Origin: Diospyros lotus
Lineage: Eukaryota; Streptophyta; Magnoliopsida; Ericales; Ebenaceae
Assembly: GCF_014633365.1 (NCBI RefSeq)
Contig: NC_068347.1
Location: forward strand, 26,266,493-26,330,492
DNA: 64,000 bases
Reading direction: 5' to 3'
Every line of letters starts with the position of its first letter. Position 1 is the first letter of the stretch. Positions 10,674 to 22,400 of this stretch are shown here, in pieces. The notes below the pieces were generated by a model, which was not told the DNA's origin, made no database searches, and worked only from the letters and a program-made list of their open reading frames with translations. The position numbers were made by a program, and so were the translations under genes.

Positions 10674-13255
10674 ATGGAGCGGAAAAATCGACCTGGGATG
10701 TCCCCATTGTCTGCCACTCTCTTGGTGCTCTTCAGTTTGGCCTGCTTCTATGTTTCAGCTTCTGCTTCCACTTTCATTTCAGGTCGGTTACAATTCCGAT
10801 TGTTTAGGCAAAAAAAGGAAAAAAAAAAAAAAAACCACAATCGATAGATCACCTGATTTTTAGGATTCCGTAGTAATTATTTTGGGTGTGTGTATTGCAG
10901 GAGATGTATTCGGGGATCAAGTTTCGATTGGTCGGAACCTACTTCAAGCCAAGAAAGGTGCTTTAGTTTTTACATTTTATGATTCGAATTTTGGATGGAC
11001 GAAACATTTCTATAGTTATTTTGGGTGCCGTTGAGTTAAATATGACGATTGATCTTGTTAGCTTCTTTCTGTCGCTTAATTTTTTAGTTTCTTGTTATTT
11101 TTTGGGTGTTGGGGAAGGAGGAGAGGAGCTTGAAGATTGATATAGGTAGGATCGTGCTTTATACTTGTAGGAGTCCATTCCTTTGTAACTTCATAAGTAT
11201 ATATAGAAAAGCTCAAGGGAGGCATCTCACCTCAGTGGTAAAAGTTCTATCTGGTGTCCATAATGGAGATGTTAGAAATATTAGCAACGTTTTGGTGTAG
11301 GCCCATTCTCAAGATTGTTTGGTACATTGCAAGTGTAGTGTGAGGTTTTTCCTTAGGCTTAAAGTGTGCACTTTAATTAATGATTTCCTAGATTAGTACT
11401 TGCAGTACAACTCATCAAAGTTGAGTTCTTTCCAGCCGGGGGAGAATGATGGAAGTCATGGGAACAAATATTTTGAGTAATATTGTTTTAGGTGCAAATA
11501 TAGAAATTATCTTTCCTAGTTAATATTTTATTTATTATGTTTCAATTAGAGTTTATTAGCTCATATGATCTCCCTAGGGATGGTGTATTCTGCATTTCTT
11601 TGTGCAGCTTTGATATTGGTATGATACTCATTTTAGTTTCTCCTATTGAGTTGTTTTGAAGTTGTTCTTCTTCCTCTAGTTTTGCATCAAGATCTTGTGT
11701 ATTTTCTATGTTTCTTGAACTTGGTTTGTCTTTGTAACCAAGTGTCGTGTGAACAACAAAAGGGTAAGTCAAAATTTGACGACATTTAAAAACCCCAATC
11801 GATTGATTTTTAGGATTTCGTTGTAATTATTTTGGGTGTGTATTGTAGGAGATGTATTTGGGGATCGAGTCTCGATTGGTCGGAACCTACTTCAAGCCAT
11901 GAAAGGTGCTTTAGTTTTTACATTTTATGCTTCAAATTTGTGAAATTCTAAAATTTGCTCATACTAAAATTCACCATCTTATTATTTTTTTTTTTTTTAC
12001 CATTCACAGCCACAACCATCTTCCTTGCTCCGCATAGTCACAACCACACAACCGTCTTCCTTTCTTTTTGCTCCCCATAGTCACAACCACAGTCGCAGCC
12101 GCAGACACCTATTTGCTCTATTTCTCTTTCTCTCTCATCACACCCATCTCTCTCTCTTACTCTTTCACACCCACCTCCCTATCTCTCTCTCGCACCTTTC
12201 CTGCTTCTATTGGTGTACAACCACGACAAACGCGACCACCCTCAAATTCCCAAATACACACACACACACACACACCTATACATACATACACAAACACACA
12301 CATACGCATATACACACACAGGCATATATATATATATATACATTTACACTATCACCAGCAATTGATCCATCGCCCCCGATCAGCAACGAAAAAACCCTGA
12401 TTGTCGCCTATTGAGGGTTCGTTTTACCCTTGACTCGGATGCCCTTGAAGCCCTTGACCAATGGTCGTCGGGGACTCTCAATTTTTTTTTAATTTTTATT
12501 TTTTTAAAAAATTAATATTTAATTTTAAATATCAATTAAGTATTCTAAATATCAATTCTTAATTTTTTTTAAAAAAATTATTGACTATAGCATTGAAAAT
12601 ATTTTAAATAAAAAAACACCAAAAGTGTAAGTTTACTTTTTAAAAAAATTAATATAAAAATATTTTCTTTTTAAGTTTAAATATAAAAATTTAATTAGTG
12701 ATTTTATATATTAGAAATAATTTTTTTTTATATATTTTTATTATTTTTTAAAAGGCTTAGGCCCCGAACTCCCATGGCCGGCCTTGATCAAGATCTTGTG
12801 TATTTTCTACGTTTCTTGAACTTGGTTTGTCTCTGTAACGAAGTATCGTTTAAACAACAAAAGGGTAAATCAAAATGTGACGGCATCTAAGAATTTGTAT
12901 CCCTGGAAGAATGGTGTAGTAATGTATTGCTTTTATCTTGCATGCAGCGTGCCCTATTAACTTTGAGTTTTTGAACTATACAATCATCACTAGCAAGTGT
13001 AAGGCCCCCCGGTACCCAGCCGATATGTGTTGTGCAGCTCTTGCAGAATTTGCTTGCCCTTACGCGGATGAGTTGAACGACTTAAGTAATGACTGCGCCT
13101 CAACCATGTTCAGCTACATCGACCTCTACGGCGAATACCCACCTGGCCTTTTCGCGAATGAGTGCAAGGGCGACAAAAACGGGCTTCCATGCCCCGCAAG
13201 CTCACCAGCAGAATCACCAAATGACGATGGGAGTCACTTCATAATTCATACGTAG
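10674..13255 (+). CDS. LORELEI-like protein, copy 1, spliced, lacking the GPI-anchor signal
   Basis: Exons are 10674-10782, 10901-10957 and 12948-13255, all with GT..AG borders; they join in frame to 157 residues. Exon 1 begins MERKNRPGMSPLSATLLVLF, a signal peptide. Exon 2 encodes GDVFGDQVSIGRNLLQAKK. Exon 3 carries the LLG core with eight cysteines and the NYT glycosylation site. The family acts with FERONIA-type receptor kinases in RALF perception at the plasma membrane. A 7-bp insertion near 13241-13250 shifts the frame, so translation stops at 13253-13255. The anchor-signal codons downstream are still readable but out of frame. The predicted product is therefore a secreted, non-anchored protein of unknown activity. 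Intron 2 contains a second copy of exon 2. Confidence 0.85.
11331..11800 (+). other. Intron 2 stretch shared with LLG copy 3
   Basis: No exon is seen. This part of intron 2 matches 34600-35080 of LLG copy 3. A short frame at 11409-11480 reads like the C-terminal end of a gypsy polyprotein (SSFQPGENDG, then a stop), a weak hint of an old retrotransposon end. Confidence 0.35.
11849..11905 (+). other. Duplicated exon 2 of LLG copy 1 (possible alternative exon)
   Basis: These 57 bases repeat exon 2 (10901-10957) with a few changes, preceded by tgtattgtag and followed by gtgctttag, so both splice sites look usable. It encodes GDVFGDRVSIGRNLLQAMK. Exon 2 begins and ends in phase 1, so using either copy, both or neither keeps the frame. 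The intron after it resembles that of LLG copy 2, while the part before it resembles that of copy 3. This indicates recombination between array members. Confidence 0.75.
12257..12345. repeat. CA/TA microsatellite in LLG copy 1 intron 2
   Basis: An AC-rich run followed by (TA)n. The equivalent position in LLG copy 2 (24668-24766) has the same repeat with different lengths. Open frames across it are low-complexity artefacts. Confidence 0.9.
12481..12760. other. Very AT-rich intronic stretch
   Basis: Almost pure A/T with runs of T and A. The first part matches 24937-25040 in LLG copy 2. No coding potential is seen. Confidence 0.6.
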
Positions 13256-15004
13256 TCCACCCCCACTGCTAGTTCTCACAACTACAGGCCTTGTGTTGCT
13301 GCTATTGCAACTATTCTGAAGACTTTTACCTTGTTTTCTCCACGTATTTTGTGTTTCAATAACCTCAGCCAAAGTCACTGTTTCCAGATAGGTTTGAGGA
13401 ATGCTTTCTTGTCAGGACCACATCTGCTAGGTTTTACATTCTTTGATTCCTGTAACGGAAGATAGTGTTTGTATCTGTTTGTGAATCATGTTACCAGGCC
13501 AGATGATTTTAACTGCAAAATGAATCTCTTTGGCTTCTCTAAGATCATATTTATCATATATACTTCCATATATTATGGAATCGATGTTCTCTTTGGGCTT
13601 GTTTGGATGTCTACTGCATATAATATCCGGACATCTTTAAATTTTTTTTGAAGTAGTAGTTAAACTCAAGGGGTATTTTTGTAATCTTTCAAGTGATTGA
13701 AAACATCCCAAGGGCATTTTGGAAATTTTAAGGGGCACAAACAATTTCTTTTAAGAAGAATGGAGCTTTAGTGTCATTTTTTAAAGTTTTTGGGGTGCTG
13801 GTATAAATCCCAAAAGTTATGGGACAAAAACCATTAACCAAAAATTGAGGAGTCCAAGGATCCATTGCAAGGGGTTAAATGAAAAAAATCAGAAAAAAGG
13901 GGATAAATCGTAATTTTAAAAAATTCAGCAACTTGCAATGCAATTTTCTTTGTTGTACTACCACAATTCCAAAATGGGATCTCAATAGGGAGATTTAACC
14001 AAGGATGAAGAAAATAAAGAAGAAGAATGGATTAGATTGTAACTTTTAAGTGGTTTATATGATTAATTTTATCTATAAATAAGTATTTTTAGCGGAGAGT
14101 TAGATACGATTTCTTCAAATAAAGTGAGTTTTTGAGGTTTGGATAAGGGATTTTTATTCTTGCCTTCACAAATATTTGGTAAAATTTTGAGTGATTTTGG
14201 GTCCACTTTGAAAAATTGGGTGTTCCATAGGATATAGTTGGAATTTGGGTTTGTTTGGCTGGAAAAAGAAAGAAAAAATTGAAATTAAGGGTTAAAGGAG
14301 GTAGATAAGGAGGAGAGGAAGAGATTGGGTGTTTTGAGGAAGAGATTGGGTGTTTTGGAGAATTTTGGTGAGGAATTGAGAGAGACTTTGAATAAACTAA
14401 TCTAGTTAGACATTATCGGCAACAACTAAAGATCATCTCAGTTGGAAAATGAGAAATAAACAAAAAAAATAAAAAAAGATGAGAATAAATGATAAAAAAA
14501 TAAGAAAAATAAAACTAAAAAAAGAAGTTAAAACGATAATCAATAGTAAGAGTTTCGTAGTAGAAAATGGTTGAAAGAGAAAAAATGTCAAGCACATGAA
14601 CAACACACGTGAGACACTTAGCATGTGACTTGTGCATTGACATGTACTAGTGAAAAAAATTTGAAAATAATTAAAAGGGGAAATAATTATAAAAAAAAAG
14701 AAATATTTTGAAAGGGAATTCAAGTATTTAGGTGATAATCCAAGCTTGGGAAAAGCACATTTGGCTCGTCGATATCACAAATAAAAGGTTAGAAGTCAAC
14801 ATATTATAAAAATATTTTGTCAATTTTTTTTTTTAAGAATAATTTAGGTACGAGTGTTTTTTTTTTTGCATAATTAACATAAAAATATAAAAATATAGGG
14901 TTGCATGGCAATGTCTTGAATATTATGTAATCAAATGTGGAAATTTATCTTGCACGTACTAGTTACTATTTTTTAAAAACTCATATGAATATGCAATTGC
15001 AATC
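13256..15004. repeat. LLG downstream flank, array unit 1
   Basis: Matches 341-2030 closely. The first part is the 3' UTR and still contains, out of frame, the coding sequence for the lost hydrophobic tail (about 13250-13318). No gene is seen further on. Confidence 0.75.
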
Positions 15005-15009
15005 CATGG

Positions 15010-15528
15010 TGACGAGGGAATATTTATAGGGGGCAATTTTACTGTACTACCCCTAGAGGTTACTATTAACTTGGAGCCATATGTGCTAGTAAAGGTCAAT
15101 GGGCGATCGCCACATGTCAAGTCTTAGGAGCTCCATTTATCTTTATAATCTTTATTATTATTTTGAACTAGAAGAGATAGAGAGGAAGATTTAGTCAACC
15201 AAGAATATCTCCAACATCCCAAGAATTATCTCCATTATTGAAGGTTATCTTTTCTCCCCATGAAAAGTGGATCAGCATCTGTTTTTGAAAGGTATCTTAT
15301 CTCTTATTGGAAAGGCCATGGGACATCTATAAATAGAGGGCAACCTCTACAGGTATGTGAGATCTGATTCCTAAGGGACTCTTTTATTATCTTCTATTAC
15401 TATTATACTTCTCAAAAATCCGTGAACTGACTTAAGCGTCGGAGGGATCACGGGGAGCGAGTCCCCCCTCCCATTTTTTGCAAGTACTTGGTTCGAGACA
15501 GAAGAAGGTGATCGGCTCCGCATCATCA
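15010..15528 (+). repeat. 5' LTR of the non-autonomous element
   Basis: Begins TGACGAGGGAATATTTATAG and ends GCTCCGCATCATCA. A TATA-like ctataaatagaggg lies at about 15330, and the transcript-start region follows it. Confidence 0.9.
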
Positions 15529-16837
15529 ATTGACGCCCACCGTGGGGCCCTCGTCTTTTCTTTTTGTCTGCCAAGTACACTTTCAAGTCGTATGAAATCT
15601 ATGCAATTCAATTACACGTAAGTGTTGATTGCATAATGGGTACGCTCATTCTTTTAATATTTTGGTGTCGGCTGTGATTTTATTTTTTAATTATTGCCAA
15701 AAATAATTGAAAGAGAAGGCCAAAAGATTTATATATATATATATGCATGTATATGCTTAAGAAGTTCTGGTTGAAACATGGTAAAAAATACAAGCAGAAA
15801 AAAGTAATTCTCCTATTGTTTTGTACCATGCGCACATATATACATATCATATGTATAGGCATTTACAATATAATATATATTGAGAAAAGCTTCGTATGGA
15901 AGCTAATAAAAAAGATTGCTATATATATTATACAAAAAAGCTCCTGGAGGCGCCCAGTATACATATTTGATAACTTCTTTATATATATATATATATGTTA
16001 TGAGAAAAAGCTCTTGGGGAAACTAGGGCGAGTTATATATATGTTGGGGAAAAGCTAATGAGGGGAGCCTGGAGCAAGAAAAGACGTGTTATATTATATA
16101 TATAATAGTAAAGGGAAGCTTCCTGGAAAAGGGGGCAATACCTAGAAGTCACCATTGGAGAGCCAGACGATGGCCGCAATAAGCAAAGACTGTGGCAGAG
16201 AACGAAGCAAGGCCACCGACGAACAGTACCGTCAATGGCGGTGAAGCGGCGGGCATAGAAAGCCTCCAACAAGCTGCTGGCATGGACAGAGGAGAGGATG
16301 CGCAGGTCAGCGGCAACAGTGCTGCAGTGGCGTTCAACTGCGAACAATGGCCGCAACAAGCAGCAATAATGGCAAACATGGTTGCTGTGGAAGCTTCGTT
16401 AATATCGCTTTGGTTAAAGCTTATTCCCCTTGTTTTTATCATTCTAGTGTTTTAACTATTATCTATTGGAGAATTGCTAAGCAGAGGCAAAAGGTTTTAA
16501 TTTGAACCAGCAAGGGAGAAGGAGAACTCAATGACCAAGTTGTCTATGACGTCGAAGCTGAAAGTGTATTGGCTTCCAATGAGGCTTTCCACGTGAGCCT
16601 GTTTGCTTCTGTCGCCATCCCTTGCCACGTAGCCACAAGTTAGAAGGCAAGACAAGCAAACGGACGAGCAGATTTGGATCCAGTTTTAGATCTGTGCCAA
16701 ATTGGGCAGGGGAGCTTTTCTTCTTCCAGGTTTAATTAATTTATTTATGCTCCAATGACTTGAATTTTAATTAATTCTGTTAAAATGTTTGGGGTTAATA
16801 ACGTTAACAGACGAAAGGCTCGTCCCGAACACTTGCG
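15529..16837 (+). other. Leader of the non-autonomous element, no recognisable gene
   Basis: Mostly AT-rich sequence with TATA microsatellites. Open frames of 87-108 codons at 16033-16455 overlap on both strands, start at arbitrary points and match no retroelement domain I know. I see no gag here. Confidence 0.6.
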
Positions 16838-17050
16838 GATGTAGATTTTATGTCGAACCGCAAAAATAAAATATTATTACTCTTTAATTGCGGATGTAGA
16901 CTTTATGTCGAACCGCAAAAATAAAATATTATTACTCTTTAATTGCGGATGTAGACTTTATGTCGAACCGCAAAAATAAAATATTGTTATTCTTTAATTG
17001 CGGACGTAGGCATTTCACCGAACTGCGAAAATAAAATATGGATATTCTTT
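16838..17050. repeat. Tandem repeat family 1 (about 58 bp, 4 units)
   Basis: Units built on ttgcggatgtagactttatg plus tcgaaccgcaaaaataaaat. The middle units are nearly identical, and the last one diverges. Confidence 0.85.
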
Positions 17051-17124
17051 AAAATCCCGTCATCAACTACAATCCGAGCCAACATGTGCACATGAAGACC
17101 GAGGGTCTGAAATGCCTCTACAAT

Positions 17125-17340
17125 GCAAGAGTAAAGGATCAGATATGATCCCCGGGGGCCTCGAACCCCCGAACACTCAAAAGCAAAGGATCAGATGTGA
17201 TCCTCGGGGGGCCTCGAACCCCCGAACACTAAAAAACAAAGGATCAGAAGTGATCCTTGGGGGCCCCGAACCCCGGACAACTCAAGACAAAAGGGTCACA
17301 TATGATCCTCGAACTCCTGACAACTCAAAATCAAAGGGGA
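17125..17340. repeat. Tandem repeat family 2 (about 55 bp, 4 units)
   Basis: Units of the form aaaggatcagatgtgatcct followed by cgggggcctcgaacccccga and acactcaaaagc. Each unit contains two short palindromes, agatgtgatc-like and ggggcctcgaaccccc. Confidence 0.85.
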
Positions 17341-17344
17341 CCAC

Positions 17345-17995
17345 CTCTAATAATTAAGGAACGACTTCGAGGCTTTGAACCTTGACCACCGAAGACCAAA
17401 GGGGACCACCCCTATTAATTAAGGCACCAGTTCGGAGGCTACGAAGCTCTGCCAAATGAAGACCAAAGGGGACCACCCCTACTAATTAAGGCACCAGTTC
17501 GGAGGCTACGAACCTCCGCCAAATGAAGACCAAAAGGCATCAGTTTGGAGGCTACGAACCTCCGCCAAATGAAGACCAAAGGGGACCACCCCTACTAATT
17601 AAGGCACCAGTTCGGAGGCTACGAACATCCGCCAAATGAAGACCAAAGGGGATCACCCCTACTAATTAAGGCACCAGTTCGGAGGCTACGAACCTCCGCC
17701 AAACGAAGACCAAAGGGGACCACCCCTACTAATTAAGGCACCAGTTCGGAGGCTACGAACCTCCGCCAAATGAAGACCAAAGGGGACCACCCCTACTAAT
17801 TAAGGCACTAGTTTGGAGGCTACAAACCTCTGTCAAATGAAGACCAAAAGGCATCAGTTCGGAGGCTACGAACCTCCGCCAAATGAAAGGGGACCACCCC
17901 TACTAATTAAGGCACCAGTTCGGAGGCTACGAACCTCCGCCAAATGAAGACCAAAAGGCATCTGTTCGGAGGCTATGAACCTTTGCCAAACGAAG
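17345..17995. repeat. Tandem repeat family 3 (about 66 bp, roughly 10 units)
   Basis: Each unit holds gaagaccaaaggggaccacc, cctactaattaaggcaccag, and ttcggaggctacgaacctcc. Two short units lack the middle part. The units can form hairpins (ggaggctacgaacctcc and ggggaccacccc). Confidence 0.9.
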
Positions 17996-18004
17996 ACCAA
18001 AGGG

Positions 18005-18345
18005 GACCATAGCCTCAGCCAACGGCCCCGAAGGCAAGGCGCGCAGCCTCAACCAACACAGCTTCGGCCAACGGCCCTGAAGGCAAGGCACGCAACCTCG
18101 GCCAGCAACCCCGAAGATCAGGCACGGGGCCTCGGCCACCGCAGCCTCGGCCAGTGGCCCCCAAAGATCAGGCACGAGGTCTCGGCCACCACAGCCTCGG
18201 CCAGTGGCCTCCGAAGACAAGGCATACAGCCTCGACCAGCGGCCTCGAAGATAAGGCAAGCAGCCTCGGCCACCACAACCTCGGCCAGCGGCCCCCGAAG
18301 ATGAGAAATGCGGCCTCGACTAGCATAGCCTCGGCCCTAGGCCAA
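18005..18345. repeat. Tandem repeat family 4 (GC-rich, cctcggccagcggcccc)
   Basis: Irregular units built on cctcggccagcggcccccga plus agatcaggcac. This is a GC-rich island inside an AT-rich element. Open frames here simply read through the repeat. Confidence 0.85.
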
Positions 18346-18624
18346 AAATAACAATAAAAATATATATATGTACTAATTTAAGAGCTGACCTCTTTTCTAC
18401 TATAGGAAAATTCTAGAATGTCTCTATCATCTCGAGCGACCTAATCACCTTCTGCATGGGAAGAGTGAAAGGGCACTGGGAGACTTGAAAAGCAAATTCA
18501 GCATTTGATACTGCTAACCCAACTTTTAGTAGAACTTTTTTACAGAGGCTCAGAAAAATAATGATGACTACTCCTTTAGCTGCTCAAACTCCTCGCTCGA
18601 TCAGCTCAAGGAGTGGGGGGCAAG

Positions 18625-19140
18625 TGATGAGGGAATATTTATAGGGGGCAATTTTACTGTGCTACCCCTAGAGGTTACTATTAACTTGGAGCCATGTGTG
18701 CTAGTAAAGGCCAATGGGCGATCGCCACATGTCAAGTCTTAGGAGCTCCATTTATCTTTATAATCTTTATTATGATTTTGAACTAGAAGAGATAGAGAGG
18801 AAGATTTAGTCAACCAAGAATATCTTCAACATCTCAAGAATTATCTCCATTAGTAAAGGTTATCTTTTCTCCCCATGAAAAGTGGATCAGCATCTGTTTT
18901 TGAAAGGTATCTTATCTCCTATTGGAAAGGCCACGGGACATCTATAAATAGAGGGCAACCTCTACAGGTATGTGGGATCTGATTTCTAAGAGACTCTTTT
19001 ATTATCTTCCATTACTATTATACTCCTCAAAAATCCGTGAACTGATTTAAGCGTCGGAGGGATCACGGGGAGCGAGTCCCCCCCATTTTTTGCAGGTACT
19101 TGGTCCGAGACAGAAGAATGTGATCGGCTCCGCATCATCA
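18625..19140 (+). repeat. 3' LTR of the non-autonomous element
   Basis: Begins TGATGAGGG and ends CCGCATCATCA. It differs from the 5' LTR by scattered substitutions only and a small difference in a C-run. Confidence 0.9.
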
Positions 19141-19145
19141 CATGG

Positions 19146-19427
19146 TTTGTTTATTCTTGTAATAAATTTTGTGCAAAAATATTTTTGAAACATATAGCTA
19201 ATCCCAAAATGTATTTTTTTTTTATAAAATGTATATATATGTAGATGTAGTAAATGATCCACCAAATAAGGTACTAATTGATGAATAAGTTACGAGGATA
19301 ATGAATTTATTATTTTAAATTTTAGACTTGCTTTCACTTTTATCTTTCAATGCTTCAAGTTTGTACTCTTATTTATGTTTTTTTTTTAAATAAAAAAGAA
19401 ATGTATAGATAGAAATAAAAAGTCTAT
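19146..19427. repeat. LLG downstream flank, array unit 1, continuation after the insertion
   Basis: Matches about 1965-2438 in shortened form. No gene is seen. Confidence 0.7.
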
Positions 19428-22400
19428 ACAGAACACAAATTAAGACATACCCCAATTTACAAAATCACGTAAGTGAAGCACACACTCAAGATCAAAACAA
19501 GATTTTAGCTAAAAACATAACAGAAGCAACAACGGAGTTACATAAAATGGAAAGTAATGAACAACTCTAGATGAAATCAGCTCCAGATCCAAAGGCTTGT
19601 TAACGCACGTCTTCTAGATGAACGTGAAGACTAGGGAGAAGTTGCGAACTTAAAGGCAAGTATGGAAAGCCACCCAACTGGCAATGTGTACAAAGTTACA
19701 AACTAGGACAAGAGAAATGAACCAATAAGTGTCACCAAGTAACCCCAGGACACATACTGGAACAAACATTCAGGGCCACAACCATCAAATCATAGCCCAA
19801 CTCAAGAGTTATCATTTTACTATTGAGACACACAGGGGTTTTGTCGGCTCCAAATTACTAAGTATGCCGACATACCGTTTGACTATGAAAACACATAGGT
19901 GGTTTGTCCACTCCAAGTTACTAAGTAGACAACCACTTGAGTAGGCAAAAACAAGAGGCTGCAAAGCCATTCTACATGACATCATGTACAAAGTAAAATC
20001 TAGGATCGAAGGATAGCATTAGTTTTGGTTACCATAGTCTCTCAACTACAGGGAACTCATTAACACACCCTAGCGATCCAACATTGTCAAGTCATATCTG
20101 GCAGTAGGGTCATCCATCGTTTGACTATGGAGACGTACAGGGGTTTTGTCCGCTCCAAGTTACTGATTAGAATGGTTTACTTGAGCTAGGAGTGCTGGTC
20201 AACAAGGAGCCGCCAAAAATACCACAGTGCACGACTTTGTAGAGTATGGGGAAAGGGGATGGTGACCAACCATGCCCACACAACACATTGTACCTGATGT
20301 GCATGCTGGTTCGCAGATTGCTTGAAACCTCTCTAGCATTGGTTGTTGCGCTCACACCACAAAAAATATGCCATCGCTTGCAAGACTAAACGATTAGAAA
20401 CATCCCAAAGATTTTTACCTTTTCACCGAGCCGCTACCCAAAGAATCCCCCGTATCCCATTGACACTAAGGCTATGCAAATTTCTTTGAATGCCAAAAAA
20501 ATGACACTACCTACCTAGAATAGGAACATTCAAAGAATAGATGGTTATGTCACTTAGAATCTACGCTGTAATGAAAACATCTATTGTGAAATGGAAGAAA
20601 TAGGTTAATGCGATCAATAGTATATAATCGTTCCCTGACTGCTAACCATAAAATAAATGAATGCGTAGGGACTTCATACCCAAACCAAACGAACCGATGC
20701 CATGGGACTCGGTCTCGTTGTTCTAACAAATGATGTAATACCAACCTAATAGAGAAAGTACCATCTAGGGCCGGGGTCTAAACCAGCACATCACTACTCC
20801 CAACCCTAAGGGGCCTCGGCATCCGGTGTTGGATAAGCTTTAGAGATAGACATGTCCAGTCTGACGGCCACTCCCATCTACCATCTACAATGATGTCAGA
20901 AACACGGGCCGTAATCGGGATATCGATCGAGCCGACGAGGGAAGCTGACAGGAGAAACGATCGACAAGGATCCCAAAGGGGTGTTACTTATTATATCATA
21001 GAAAAACACGACTGTCGTCCCCCACCTTCCACCCGAACTTATCTCTGACCACACGCCGGACAAATAAGAGCTTTCTCTAATACCAGGGGTAGGAATGCGA
21101 CACTAAGTGCATCCATAGGCACTTGTTCTTGATCCGAAACGTGTGGATCCATTTTACCCACAAGGACTTGCTCTCGCCTGACAAGAGCTTCCGTATTAAC
21201 TTTGTTAGCATTGCTTTGTTCCACAAAAAAAAAAAAAAAAGGTTTTAATCCAAGACCTCCTTGCTCCTTGGGACAACACACATCACGTCACATGACCTTA
21301 GCTTTGTGGGAATCCTCATCTGACCCACTCCAAAGGAAATTCTTGATGATGCCCTCTAACTCCTTAATCACCCGTTTGGGAAACAAGAAGACAGACGCCC
21401 AATATAGGTATATCATAGCAATAACCGAATTAACCAGCTGAACTCTACCCCCAAAAGACAAAGACCGATTGCGCCATGAGCACACCCGACTCCTCACTTT
21501 ATATAAGATGGGCTTACAATCCTCGTAGACCAGCTTTGTCAATAATAGGGGGACCCCCAAGTACCTCATGGGGAGTCGACCTCTGCGGAATGCCGGAGTA
21601 AGGAACAAACTCTCTCTCAAGGTCTCATCTCGATAGGACACAAAACAATCACTTTTTGCGGGATTAGCGCGCAAACCAGACATCAGAGCAAATTTCCCCA
21701 AGCACTCATTGAGGATTCTAATAGAAGCAATGTCTCCTTGAGAGAATAATAAGAGGTCATCAGCAAACATGAGTGTCACCGTTTTGGATTGCTCACACCG
21801 CGAATGAAATTTGAAATTGAGAGACTAGACGTGTCGGCTGATGATACCCTGCAACACTTGCATGACTAACACAAATAGATAAGGCGAAAGCAGGTCTTCC
21901 TGCCTCAGGCCCCTACCTCCCCAAAAAAACCCATGCAGTTGGCCATTAATCTTGACTGAAAAGCGAGGGGTGGTGACACATTCATGAAATCGGCCACAGA
22001 ATCTAGGCGGGAAGTTCATTAGCTGAAGGATAGCTAATGGGAAATCCCATTCAATTGAGTCATAAGCCAATGCCAGGTCAACTTTCATAGCACGTTTCGA
22101 CTGACCCTTATGAAGATGGTACTAATGCATTAGCTCCTGGGCCAGTAAGACATTATCTCTTATCGATCGGCCTGCCACAAAAGCTGCGTGGGACTCATCA
22201 ACCAAGTTTGGAAGCACTATCTTCAGCTTATTTGCCAAGATCTTTGAAATGATTTTATGGACAACATTACAGCATGAGATCGACTTGAAATGAGTTGAGG
22301 ACTTTGGATGGGGAACCTTAGGGACTAGATTAATCACGGTGGCATTGACCTCTCCTAATAAATGCTCCGTACTAAAAAAATTCCTAACAGCCTCTACCAC

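Larger units (their letters stand above)
15010..19140 (+). mobile_element. Complete non-autonomous LTR retrotransposon, target duplication CATGG
   Basis: Two LTRs (519 and 516 bp, TG..CA) enclose about 3.1 kb. Both sides are flanked by CATGG (15005-15009 and 19141-19145). The empty site is visible in the paralogous flanks near 1970 (variant) and 27215. A primer-binding-like ttgacgcccaccgtggggcc follows the 5' LTR, and a purine tract aaggagtggggggcaag precedes the 3' LTR. No gag, protease, RT or integrase was found. The interior consists largely of four families of tandem repeats. The LTRs look nearly identical, so insertion is recent. It is probably mobilised by a gypsy (Tat-like) partner; that is inference. 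Confidence 0.9.

Noticed and set aside
11542..11772. A 76-codon open frame on the - strand, also at 34847-35077
   Set aside because: It is intronic sequence of LLG copies 1 and 3; no family was recognised and there is no sign of a promoter or start context.
12025..12414. Open frames of 110-129 codons in LLG copy 1 intron 2
   Set aside because: They consist of CT- and CA-microsatellite translation (runs of HTHT and SLSL).
16033..16455. Overlapping 87-108-codon frames on both strands as a possible gag
   Set aside because: No gag motif, frames overlap on both strands, and starts are arbitrary; most likely chance.
17345..17995. Regularly spaced repeats that resemble a CRISPR array
   Set aside because: The units are contiguous tandem repeats without unique spacers, inside a plant LTR retrotransposon with perfect target duplications.
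17927..18351. Proline/alanine-rich open frames on both strands
   Set aside because: They only read through GC-rich repeat family 4.
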